Source: Sulfitobacter faviae
GTDB taxonomy: Bacteria > Pseudomonadota > Alphaproteobacteria > Rhodobacterales > Rhodobacteraceae
Length of the DNA stretch: 64,000 nt
Assembly: GCF_029870955.1 (NCBI RefSeq)
Contig: NZ_PGFQ01000001.1
Location: 1,240,001 to 1,304,000 of the forward strand
Direction of reading: 5' to 3'
The notes beneath the pieces were generated by a model that saw nothing but the letters and a program-made list of their open reading frames with translations, ran no database searches and was not told the DNA's origin. Position 1 is the first letter of the stretch, and every line of letters starts with the position of its first letter. Shown in pieces: positions 46,080 through 54,194 of the stretch. The position numbers and the translations under genes are program-made.

Positions 46080-46586
46080 TTAGTTGGTCCGGGTCTGCGC
46101 CGCGCCGTCCGCATTCACTTGCTGGGACAGGGCCGCGGCGAATTCTTCGCCCGTCATGCCGATGAGCAGCTGGCCATCGGCGTCAACATCTTGGTCGATC
46201 TGCACGACCGCACGGTCGCTATCGGCGGCGAATTCCTCGGCCAGATCGATGGAATAGCGCATGGAACCGTCCGCTTGCGGCTCTGCGTTCGAGATGGTGC
46301 CGATGACCGTATCATCTGAGGCGACCGCCACGGTGCTGCCATCCAGCGCGATATCGGCATCCGTATCGATGTCCGAGGCCGCGGTTTGGTCGATGGCCTG
46401 TTCGGTGGTCAGGGTGCCATTCGCCTCGGCCCCGGCTGTGGTGTCCAATTCCGTGCCCGCCAGATCGGCGGTCGCATCGGTGCCGACACCCGCGTCCAGC
46501 GTCTGTGCGGCGACTGGGGCCGCCATAAGAGCGGCGACAGCCGTGGTCAGGGAAAGCTTGCGTAGGGAATTTGCATAGGTCGTCAT
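46080..46586 (-). CDS. acidic exported protein of unknown function
   Basis: A 168-residue secreted or periplasmic protein. The start at 46586 gives a Sec signal (LSLTTAVAALMAAPVAAQT); the longer open frame upstream lacks one. The mature part is strongly acidic and rich in Ala, Asp and Thr, with DIDTDADIALDGSTVAV and a C-terminal QLLIGMTGEEFAAALSQQV. The pattern VASDDTVIGTISNAEP..RYSIDL is weakly reminiscent of PRC-barrel proteins, but I cannot assign it firmly. It has its own terminator and stands alone between zinT and hsp20. Confidence 0.7.
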   Translation of the reverse strand: MTTYANSLRKLSLTTAVAALMAAPVAAQTLDAGVGTDATADLAGTELDTTAGAEANGTLTTEQAIDQTAASDIDTDADIALDGSTVAVASDDTVIGTISNAEPQADGSMRYSIDLAEEFAADSDRAVVQIDQDVDADGQLLIGMTGEEFAAALSQQVNADGAAQTRTN

Positions 46587-46780
46587 GGTTCTTCCTTTCA
46601 TTGCGCGTGCGGTACTCTGCACGCTGTTGTCCGGGCACGCCTGCCCGGTCCCCCACTCAACCCGACAGCTTTTGCTTGGTTTCACCCCGCCCCCGCGCAG
46701 CAGAAAGCCGCCGTTTTCGCCCCCAAGCTTTGGCAGATATTCACCCACGAACGGGTCGAGCTTGGGAGGCGACCGCCCAG

Positions 46781-46807
46781 AAAAAAGGCCCGCCAAAAGC
46801 GGGCCTT
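46781..46807 (-). terminator. rho-independent terminator after hsp20
   Basis: AAGGCCCGC, a TTTTG loop and GCGGGCCTT on the minus strand, nine pairs, running into six T (bases 46781-46786). It begins 24 bases after the hsp20 stop. Confidence 0.85.
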
Positions 46808-46831
46808 CGCAAAGCGCCGGAACGGTTGCGC

Positions 46832-47301
46832 TTAGTTCACGGATTTGGCGTCAACCACGTCCTTGTCGATCGCCTTCACCTCGGAAGAGATGGTGATCTG
46901 ACGCGGTTTCAGGGCCTCGGGCACCTGACGCTCAAGCTCGATATGCAGCATGCCGTTGGCATGGGCCGCGCCGATCACCTGAACGTGGTCGGCCAGATGG
47001 AAGCGACGCTCAAAGGCGCGGGTGGCGATGCCGCGGTGCAGATAGGTCTTGGCCTCATCCTCATCCGCCTTGCGGGCCGAAACGATAAGCGCCTTCTCAC
47101 GCACTTCGACGCTCAGATCGCTATCCGAGAAACCGGCGACGGCGATCGAGATGCGATAGGCATCGTTGTCGAGCTTTTCGATGTTGTAGGGGGATAGCTG
47201 GGGGTGGCCCCATCATTTGTCAGAACCCGGTCCATCATGTTGGCGATCTGGTCGAAACCAACGCTGGAGCGGTAAAGGGGTGCGAAATCAAAGCTACGCA
47301 T
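46832..47301 (-). CDS. Hsp20 family small heat shock protein, single frameshift
   Basis: A 156-residue alpha-crystallin-type holdase. Start at 47301 (MRSFDFAPLYRSSVGFDQIANMM) is the IbpA-like N-terminus; the first 38 residues are in one frame and the alpha-crystallin domain (DNDAYRISIAVAGFSDSDLSVEV, RGIATRAFERRFHLADHV, NGMLHIELER) in another. One extra G in the run 47189-47193 joins SYPP to YNIEKL. It binds unfolding proteins during stress. A sigma-32-type promoter and a ROSE-like hairpin over the ribosome site lie upstream, and a strong terminator follows. Confidence 0.88.
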
Positions 47302-47307
47302 GTGTTC

Positions 47308-47326
47308 ATCCTCATCAGTGAGCGAT
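47308..47326 (-). promoter_or_regulatory. ROSE-like RNA thermometer hairpin over the hsp20 ribosome binding site
   Basis: The transcript segment AUCGCUCA-CUGA-UGAGGAU folds with all seven pairs and one bulged G, placing UCGCU opposite the GAGGA ribosome site six bases before the AUG. The U(U/C)GCU-against-AGGA pairing with a bulged G is the hallmark of ROSE elements, found upstream of alphaproteobacterial small heat shock genes. The leader from the predicted promoter is about 100 bases, also typical. Confidence 0.55.
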
Positions 47327-47406
47327 TGACATATCGGGCCTTCCACCATTGGACAGACCCGGTTTTTCAAGCGCCGAAGCCCTATTGAGGCACCTCGGCA
47401 AAGCTC

Positions 47407-47435
47407 ATGTGGGAAAGGGTTTGCGCGCTTTCAAG
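47407..47435 (-). promoter_or_regulatory. heat-shock (RpoH-type) promoter of hsp20
   Basis: CTTGAAA and CCCACAT on the minus strand are separated by 15 bases, close to the sigma-32 consensus CTTGAAA-N11-16-CCCCATNT. A second CTTGAAA lies nearer the gene but lacks a good -10 partner. Confidence 0.5.
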
Positions 47436-47450
47436 TCCTGCCGCGCAGAA

Positions 47451-48280
47451 TTACGGGCGGATGAATTTCGCCCCGGTGCCGCGCTCTTCTCCGACGCGGA
47501 TGCGCTTGCCTGCGGGGTTGGAATCCAGAAACACGCCCTTGCCTGCCACCAGTTCCGCTTGCAGCAGTGCCAAAGGCGCGCCGAGCGCCGTGCCGAGCGA
47601 GACCTGCGCGCCCTCAACCTCGGCCTTGGCCGAAACGACGGAGACGATATGCGCCTCGCCTGCGACGAAACTAAAGATCGGCGCGCCGCTTGAGCCGAAA
47701 TCGACCGCGCAGGAGGTCACCAAGACCCCTCTTGCTGGGCCAGCACCTTGCAGACCTCTTGCAAAGACGGTGCCTCGGCCCGATCGCGGGCATAGCTGAC
47801 CACGCCCACACGGTCGCCGGGGCGCGGACGCGCGGCAGTGCCGAAGGGCCGGATGGTGGTGTTGCGGATCGGGCGGGAGAGTTCCAAAAGCGCCAGATCA
47901 TTGCGCACCCGGCCCGAGGAGACCTCACCGTCATAGACGTAATCGGGATGCACCACGGCGCGGCGAATGTCGCGGTAGGCCCCGGCGCGGCCATTGCGCC
48001 AACCGGCGAGGAACTGCACCTCACCATGGTCGATCCGGGCCTTGGTTTCGCGGTCAAACAGGCAATGCGCAGCGGTCAGCACCAGACGCGGGGCGATTAG
48101 CGTGCCGGTGCAAAAGCCGGTCCCACCGATGTCGAGACGGCCCACCGCCTCCCACGCGGCGGCATCCACACCGTTGTCGAGCGCTTTGAGTGCGCTGTCT
48201 TGAGCCTGCGCCGCCGTGGCAAGGGTAAAGACGCCGAAGATAGCCGCCAACAATTGTCGCAAAATGCACCTCAAAACCAT
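47451..48280 (-). CDS. trypsin-like serine protease, single frameshift
   Basis: A restored 276-residue exported chymotrypsin-fold protease with a Sec signal (..GVFTLATAAQAQ). The triad is complete: His in LVLTAAHCLFD, Asp in RNDLALLELS, Ser in FGSSGAPIF; a Cys (CTGTLI) is positioned to bridge with the His-loop Cys. Translation stops early after AQQEG; one extra C in the run 47726-47729 restores VLVTSCAVDFGSSGAP. It lies 48 bases after the glcF stop on the same strand but is functionally unrelated, so readthrough co-transcription is uncertain. Confidence 0.86.
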
Positions 48281-48328
48281 GTTTACTTGGCGGATATAGG
48301 GGAGTTGCGGCGAAAATACGGCGCGGGC

Positions 48329-49655
48329 TTAACGCAAACGCGGCACCTGCGCAGGCGCGTCAGGATCACGGCTGAGCGCGGGCGGTTTCGGCCCGCCACA
48401 GGCCCAATCGAGCAGTTCGACGCTATGCACCACCGGCACCCCGGTGCCCGATCCGATCTGCATCATGCAGCCAATATTGCCCGCCGCGATCACATCCGGT
48501 GATTTGGCCTCCAGGGTCTTGATCTTGCGCTCTTTCAGCTTGGCCGAAATCTCGGGCTGCATCAGATTATAGGTCCCCGCTGAGCCGCAGCAGAGGTGAC
48601 TGTCCGCCGGTTCCACCACCGTGTATCCCGCCTGCTTCAGCAGGGTCTTCGGCGTGGCCTTGATCTGTTGCCCATGTTGCAGCGAACAGGCCGCATGATA
48701 GGCGACGACCATGCCCGACGCGGCCGGTTTGGCAAAGGGCAAGTCGAGCTCTGCCAGCAGTTCCGTCACATCCTTCGCAAGGGCCGAAACCCGCGCCGCA
48801 TCCTCTGCCAGCGGGTCATTGCGGAACATATGGCCGTAATCCTTGACCGTGGTGCCGCAGCCCGAGGTGTTGATCACAATGGCATCCAGCCCCTCGCCGT
48901 CCATCTCGGCCCGCCATGCGCGGATGTTGCGGGCGGCGTGGGTGTGGCTCTCATCGGTCTTGCCCATGTGATGGGTCAGCGCGCCGCAACAGCCCGCCCC
49001 TTGGGCCACCACCACCTCGCAGCCCGCGCGGGTTAGCAGCCGGACCGTGGCGTCGTTGATATCGGTGTTCAGCGCCTTTTGGGCGCAGCCGGTCATCAGG
49101 GCCACCCGGCGCAGCGGCTTGCCCTTAGCCGGAAAGCTCTGCGGATCGTCGTTGCGGCTGACCGGGGGACCGTCTTGGGCGCCATTTCCAGCATGGCGCG
49201 CAGCCGCGCGTCGGGCATCCGCCGGGCAAAGGGCCGGCCGATCTTGGCCCCAAGCAGCGCCAGCCGAAAGCGTGTGGGATAGGGCAGAATCCGCGCCAGC
49301 ATCCAGCGCAGGGCGCGTTCGCCCATGGGGCGCTTGTAGCGTTCTTCGATATAGGCGCGGGCGTGATCGACCAGATGCATGTAATGCACCCCGAGGGGCA
49401 GGTCGTCATACAGGCGAGGCAGGACAGGCAGCGGTCGATATGCTGAACCGTCTTTGGATCCGGGTCGCGGTCGTTCTCCAGCATGTCCTTGATCAGGTAG
49501 ATGCGTCCGCGCGGGCTGTCCAACTCATCGCCCAAGACCTGATAGGTCGGGCAGGTCGCCGTGCAGAAGCCGCAGTGCACACAGGCGCGCAGAATCTCAT
49601 TGCTGCGCTGCGTGTCAGGATCCTGCAACTGCGCGGGGGTGAAGGTGGTTTGCAT
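48329..49655 (-). CDS. glcF: glycolate oxidase iron-sulfur subunit, two frameshifts
   Basis: Iron-sulfur subunit of the GlcDEF glycolate dehydrogenase, which oxidises glycolate to glyoxylate and passes electrons to the quinone pool. Restored length 442. Two [4Fe-4S] motifs near the N-terminus: CVHCGFCTATCP and CLSCLACMTTCP; two CCG domains follow (GAGCCGALTHH, HLCCGSAGTYN). The frame breaks in the C run 49389-49392 (restores CPSGVHYMH) and the G run 49164-49168 (restores TVPPVSRNDD before PAKGKPLRRVALMTGC). It is the last gene of glcD-glcE-membrane protein-glcF. Confidence 0.91.
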
Positions 49656-49668
49656 GACGGCTCCGTTC

Positions 49669-50037
49669 CTATGTGCTGCGCATCAGATTGGCGAGGACGA
49701 GGCCGAACCACGGCACCGTCGTGCCCACGGCTCCCAGCACCCCGCTCCACCGGCGCATTGCCGGGCGCGGATCGGCCCGGCGCAGCGCTTGGACCACCAG
49801 CGCGATCACCCCGATCCATGCGGCCCAGAGCGCCAAGGCGATGGCCCCCAACAGCCAAGCGCTGTCGCCCCAATAGCGCAGCAGACCATAGCGCAGGGCA
49901 AGCGCGATCAGAAAGGTCGCCAGCACCATCGCCGCCAAGGCGCGGATGGCCCTAAGCGAAGGCGGCACGGCGATCAGCGCCTTGAACAGAAACGGGCCGA
50001 TCAGAAAGACGATGAGGAAGACCAGCACCAAAGTCAT
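49669..50037 (-). CDS. small membrane protein between glcE and glcF
   Basis: A 122-residue protein with four likely transmembrane helices: LVLVFLIVFLIGPFLF at the start, AMVLATFLIALALRYGLL, LLGAIALALWAAWIGVIAL and a last VPWFGLVLANLM. A short basic loop (RRADPRPAMRRW) lies near residue 92. Its start overlaps the restored glcE stop by four bases, and glcF begins 13 bases after it, so it is embedded in the operon. I recall a protein in this place in other Rhodobacteraceae but no function; a membrane anchor for GlcDEF is an inference. Confidence 0.75.
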   Translation of the reverse strand: MTLVLVFLIVFLIGPFLFKALIAVPPSLRAIRALAAMVLATFLIALALRYGLLRYWGDSAWLLGAIALALWAAWIGVIALVVQALRRADPRPAMRRWSGVLGAVGTTVPWFGLVLANLMRST

Positions 50038-51145
50038 GCGCTGCGGGCCAAGGCTTCGGCGTTAAACAGGCCACGGGGGTCGAACTTGGCCCTGAGCCCC
50101 GCCGTCAACCGCGCCACCCCCGACGCTTCGGGTTCCTGTCGGGGCAGCGTCCCCGCCGCCTCGGCCCGCAACAAGGTCGCGTGGCCGTCATACCGTCCCA
50201 AGCGGGCGCGCAGGTCCGTGCCGGGGCCATGCGCAGCCATAGCAGCCCCCCGGCCCAATCATAAAGCCGCGCCTCCGCCCCGGCCTTAGCCGCAAGCGCC
50301 GGAGCCTCGGTCGGGCGGCAATGCAGGCGCCAGACATCGCCCGCCGCCCCATGGAAGGGCGCCACATCTCGCAGATCACGCCAGAGGGTCTCTGAGCTAC
50401 CTTCTGCAAGCACCTCGATCTCGCCCCCCGTGGCGGCAAGCAAATCCTTCAGCCGCCCGATCCGGTAGGTGACCGAGGTCTCGAACCCCTCCAACCGCAG
50501 GACCGTTCGGCCCTGCGCCGGGTCATGGGCCGCGCCGGTCACCTCGAAAGGGCTGCGCATGGCCAGCGCCATCGCGGCGATGGCGGCGGCGTCGTCCAGC
50601 CCGGACAGCACGAGCGTCGCGCTGGTTTCGGGTTTCGGGAGTACCTTCAGCGAGACTTCGGTCAGCGCGCCCAAGGTGCCCTGCGACCCGGCCATGAGCT
50701 TGACCAGATCATAGCCGGTGACATTCTTCATCACCCGGCCCCCGTTCTTGATGATGGCCCCCTGCCCATCGACGAACCGCACCCCCAAGAGGAAATCCCG
50801 CGCCGCCCCAACAGCAAGCCGCCGCGGGCCGCTGACATTGGCGGCAAAGACCCCGCCGATGGTCGGCGTGCCGCTGCGGTCCATGAGCGCGCGGTGGTCC
50901 ATCGGCTCAAAGGCCAGCCGCTGTCCCTCGGCGGCCAAAGCGGCCTCGATCTCGGAGACCGGCGTGCCCGCCTGCGCGACCAGCGTCAGCGCGCCCGGCT
51001 CGTAAAGGGTGATCCCCCGCAGACCGGCAAGCGACAGTGCCGCGCCGGGCCCTGCCATGCCGCGTGTATCGCCGCCCCGCAGGGACAGGGGCGCCTCTGC
51101 GCCACGGATCGCCTCGGCCAGCTCCGCCTCGGAAGTCACCGTCAC
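50034..51145 (-). CDS. glcE: glycolate oxidase FAD-binding subunit GlcE, single frameshift
   Basis: Second FAD-binding (PCMH-type) subunit of glycolate dehydrogenase. The start is the GTG at 51145, overlapping the glcD stop as GTGA; restored length 370. Seen: PLSLRGGDTRGMAGPG near residue 20 and TPTIGGVFAANVSGPRRLAVGAARDFLLGV near residue 95, the FAD-pyrophosphate region, plus GRVMKNVTGYDLVKLMAGSQGTLG. One lost G in the run 50223-50226 breaks the C-terminus; restoring it gives RMAPGTDLRARLGRYDG and an end at 50034 that overlaps the next start. Confidence 0.9.
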
Positions 51146-52592
51146 GCCGCCACCGATGCGCCGCTGCCGCGTCGCCCTTTCGTCACGTCGAGAGGGAAGA
51201 CCTTGGCCGGGTTCAACAGCCATGCCGGGTCGAAGACATCCTTCACCATCAATTGCGCCTCTAGATCCGCGGGGGCGTATTGCTCATGCATCAGATCGCG
51301 CTTTTCGATCCCAACCCCATGCTCCCCGGTCAGGCAACCGCCCGCTTCGACGCAGAGCCGCAGGATATCGGCGCCAAAGGCCTCGCATTTCTCCAGATCG
51401 CCGGGTTTGTTGGCGTCAAACAGGATCAGCGGGTGCATATTGCCGTCGCCCGCGTGAAAAACATTGCCGACCTTGAGGCCATAGTCATCGGACATCTCAC
51501 CGATCCGGCGCAGCACCATGGGCAGCTCATTCACCGGGATGGTGCCATCAAGGCACATGTAGTCGTTGATCTGCCCCATGGCGCCAAAGGCGGACTTGCG
51601 GCCCAGCCAGATCGCGGCGCTTTCCTCGGCGCTGGTGCTTTCGCGCAGTTCCACCGGGTTGTGACGGCGGGCAATCTCGGTGATCAGGGCAAGCTGGTGG
51701 TCGATCTCGGCATCGGAGCCTTCGACCTCCACGATCAGCAGCGCCTCGCACATCGGGTAGCCCGCATGGGCGAAAGCCTCCGTCGCCTCGATGCAGGGGC
51801 GGTCCATAAATTCGATCGCCACGGGCAAGACGCCCGCCTTGATGATGTCGCTGACACAGGCCCCAGCCACGGCGTTGTCGTCGAACCCCATGAGCACGGG
51901 CCGCGCGCCTTCGGGTTTGGGCAGGATGCGCAGGGTGGCTTCGGTCACCACGCCCAACTGCCCTTCGGAGCCGCAGATCACGCCCAAAAGGTCCAGCCCG
52001 CCCGCGTCCATATAACCGCCGCCGATCTCGACCACTTCGCCGTCCATCATGATCATGGTGACGCCCAAAAGGTTGTTGGTGGTGACACCGTATTTCAGAC
52101 AATGCGCCCCGCCCGAGTTCATCGCGATATTTCCCGCGATGGCACAGGCCAACTGGCTGGAGGGGTCGGGCGCGTAGAAAAAGCCGTCTTCCTCCACCGC
52201 GCCGGTGACGCTCAGGTTGGTGCGCCCGGTCTGCACGCGCATCAGACGGTTGTCGTAGTCGACCTCAAGCACCTCGGCCATGCGCGCCACCCCCAGCACC
52301 ACGCTATCGGCAGTGGGCAAGGCCCCACCGGCAAGCGAGGTGCCCGAGCCGCGCGGCACCACCGGCACGCCCTCCTCATGGCAGATCGCCAGAATGGACG
52401 AGACTTCTTCGGTGCTGGCAGGCAGGGTTACGGCCAAGGGGGGCATTTATAGGCCGTCAACGCGTCGCATTCATAGGCGCGGGTCTCATGCGCATCGTCA
52501 ATCACGGCATCGCGGGGCAGCGCCGCGCGCAGCCGCGCCACGACCCGCGCCTTGCGCGCAATGATCCCGGCATCGGGTGTTGGCATCTGCAT
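51142..52592 (-). CDS. glcD: glycolate oxidase subunit GlcD, single frameshift
   Basis: Catalytic FAD-linked subunit of glycolate dehydrogenase. Restored length 483, from MQMPTPDAGIIARKARV at 52592 (MPTPDAG at 52586 is an equal alternative). Seen: VPVVPRGSGTSLAGGALP, DPSSQLACAIAGNIAMNSGGAHCLKYG, GSEGQLGVVTEATLRILPKP and the C-terminal GGCLTGEHGVGIEKRDLM with the catalytic-site His. The frame breaks in the G run 52438-52443; one more G joins AYKCPP to LAVTLPAS. Leads the glc operon; a palindromic site lies 67-82 bases upstream. Confidence 0.92.
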
Positions 52593-52658
52593 TCCGGTCC
52601 CTCCTCTGGCCCGCAGCATAGAGCCTATGGCGCGGGTTTGACCAGTTTGCCGCGCGCT

Positions 52659-52704
52659 TGGTGCAATTGCACCACTAAATTGCCGCTTCAGGGTGAATTG
52701 CACC
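52659..52704. promoter_or_regulatory. two palindromic operator-like sites upstream of glcD
   Basis: TGGTGCAATTGCACCA (52659-52674) is a perfect 16-base palindrome; GGTGAATTGCACC (52692-52704) is the same core with one C absent. The centres are about 32 bases apart, three helical turns. They lie in the 185-base gap between glcD and the divergent gene at 52778. The glycolate regulator GlcC of enterics is a GntR/FadR-type protein; a similar regulator is inferred, none is encoded nearby. Confidence 0.55.
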
Positions 52705-52777
52705 GGGCCCAACTTCCGCCTACCTTGGAACCTTTCCGAAATGCGCTATATTCAGTTCGTTGTTTTATTGGTGTCCC

Positions 52778-53134
52778 ATGTTCAAACGTAGCCTCATTCT
52801 CGCCTTCATGGCCTTTGCCGCACCGGGTTTCGCCGATCCGCCCGCCATTTTGAATGTCACGGTCGATCGACAGGGCGATTTGTGGAAGTTTGACGTCACC
52901 ATCCGGCACAACGACAGTGGCTGGGACCACTATGCCGACGCTTGGCGCATTCTGGACCCCGATGGCAAACCCTTGGGCACCCGAAATCTGGCACATCCGC
53001 ATGTGAAAGAGCAGCCCTTCACCCGCTCGCTTTCTGGCGTGCGCATCCCCGAAGGGATGACGGAGGTCAGCATTCAAGCGCGCGACAGTGTCAGCGGCTG
53101 GTCTTCTGAATTGGTGACGATCCCGCTGCCCTGA
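52778..53134 (+). CDS. conserved exported protein of unknown function
   Basis: A 118-residue protein with a short signal (MFKRSLILAFMAFAAPGFAD, start 52778). The mature part has a beta-rich, Ig-like pattern (ILNVTVDRQGDLWKFDVTIRHNDSGWDHYADAWRILDPDG..VSIQARDSVSGWSSELVTIPLP). The DGxP and HPHVKEQPFTRSL segments look conserved, but I do not recognise a named family. It is divergent from glcD, convergent with rlmH, and short enough that an upstream ATG (52760) adding six residues is possible. Confidence 0.75.
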   Translation: MFKRSLILAFMAFAAPGFADPPAILNVTVDRQGDLWKFDVTIRHNDSGWDHYADAWRILDPDGKPLGTRNLAHPHVKEQPFTRSLSGVRIPEGMTEVSIQARDSVSGWSSELVTIPLP

Positions 53135-53145
53135 CCTGCGCCCTT

Positions 53146-53614
53146 TCAGACCCGGTGGTAAGGCCCGCCAGAGAGGATCGCGGCGGCGCGGTAAAGCTGT
53201 TCGGCCAGCATGACCCGCACCAGCATATGCGGCCAGACCATCTTGCCAAAAGAGAGAGCATGATCCGCCTCTGCCCGCAGGCTGGGGTCGATGCCATCGG
53301 CGCCGCCGATGACAAAGGCCAAATCCCCCGCCCGGCGTCCCGCCAATTGCCAAGCCGTTCGGCGAATGCGGGGGAGGTTTCGACCTTGCCGCGTTCATCC
53401 AGTACGCAGATCACCGCCCCTTGGGGATCGCCCGCCGTAACAGCACGGCTTCGGCGGCCATGCCGCCGTTCTTCTTGTCTTCCATCTCGACCACGCGCGC
53501 GGGACCAAGGCCCAGACCGCGCCCGGTCCGGTCGAACCGGGTCAGATAATCATCGACAAGGGATTTCTCCGGACCGGCGCGAAGCCGGCCCATGGCACAG
53601 ATGTGAACCCGCAT
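53146..53614 (-). CDS. rlmH: 23S rRNA (pseudouridine(1915)-N(3))-methyltransferase, two frameshifts
   Basis: SPOUT-class methyltransferase modifying pseudouridine 1915 in helix 69. Restored length is 156, the family norm. Starts [27 protein letters not shown]; the SAM knot reads [19 protein letters not shown] and the end is [26 protein letters not shown], both diagnostic. The frame is broken in the C run 53417-53420 (restores [14 protein letters not shown]) and the C run 53325-53329 (restores AGRGDLAF). It follows rsfS by 22 bases, the usual order. Confidence 0.92.
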
Positions 53615-53636
53615 GACCTAGGCCCGCAAAGCGGGA

Positions 53637-54008
53637 TCAGTGCGGTGCCGCTGTGGCCGCGTCGTCGCCGCCCAGCCACATCTTTTCAAGCTGGTAGAAT
53701 TCACGCACTTCGGGCCGGAAGACATGCACGACAACGTCGCCTGTGTCGATCAAGACCCAGTCGCCGGTTTCGCGGCCTTCCATCTTGGACGTGCGTCCGG
53801 TGGCGTCTTTGACGGCCTGCGCCAGCTTTTCCGAGATCGCCGAAACCTGCCGCGTGGAGCGGCCCGAGCAGATCACCATATAGTCGCCGATGGCCGTCTT
53901 GCCGCGCAGATCGATCTGCACGATATCTTCGGCCTTGTCGTCATTCAGCGAGGAAAGGATAAGCGCCAGCAGGTCGTCGCTGGTTGCGATTTGCGAGGCG
54001 GCAGTCAT
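53637..54008 (-). CDS. rsfS: ribosome silencing factor RsfS
   Basis: A 123-residue RsfS/Iojap protein that binds L14 and blocks subunit joining when nutrients are low. Seen: EDIVQIDLRGKTAIGDYMVICSGRSTRQVSAISEKL, ETGDWVLIDTGDVVVHVFRPEVREFYQLEKMW. The start at 54008 has no good ribosome site. A strong GAAGGAGGA lies before an ATG at 54061, whose frame closes exactly at the 54008 ATG (ATGA). Either there is an 18-codon leader ORF, or one C is missing after 54058 and the true N-terminus is MSLSLNVDAAQAAD. Upstream in-frame ATGs at 54086-54089 also exist. Confidence 0.9.
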   Translation of the reverse strand: MTAASQIATSDDLLALILSSLNDDKAEDIVQIDLRGKTAIGDYMVICSGRSTRQVSAISEKLAQAVKDATGRTSKMEGRETGDWVLIDTGDVVVHVFRPEVREFYQLEKMWLGGDDAATAAPH

Positions 54009-54194
54009 TGCAGCCCCATGGTCAGCAGCCTGCGCTGCGTCAACGTTAAGAGACAGGACATTGTCCTCCTTCGTAAATAGCACCATCAATGCTGAACGCT
54101 TGCCCCGGTGCCGAGCAGCCCCAATTTAGCGACCCGGGGTTTATTTTTCAATGGATCGCGTTGCCATAGCGTTAACCACGGCGCAAATCCCCGC

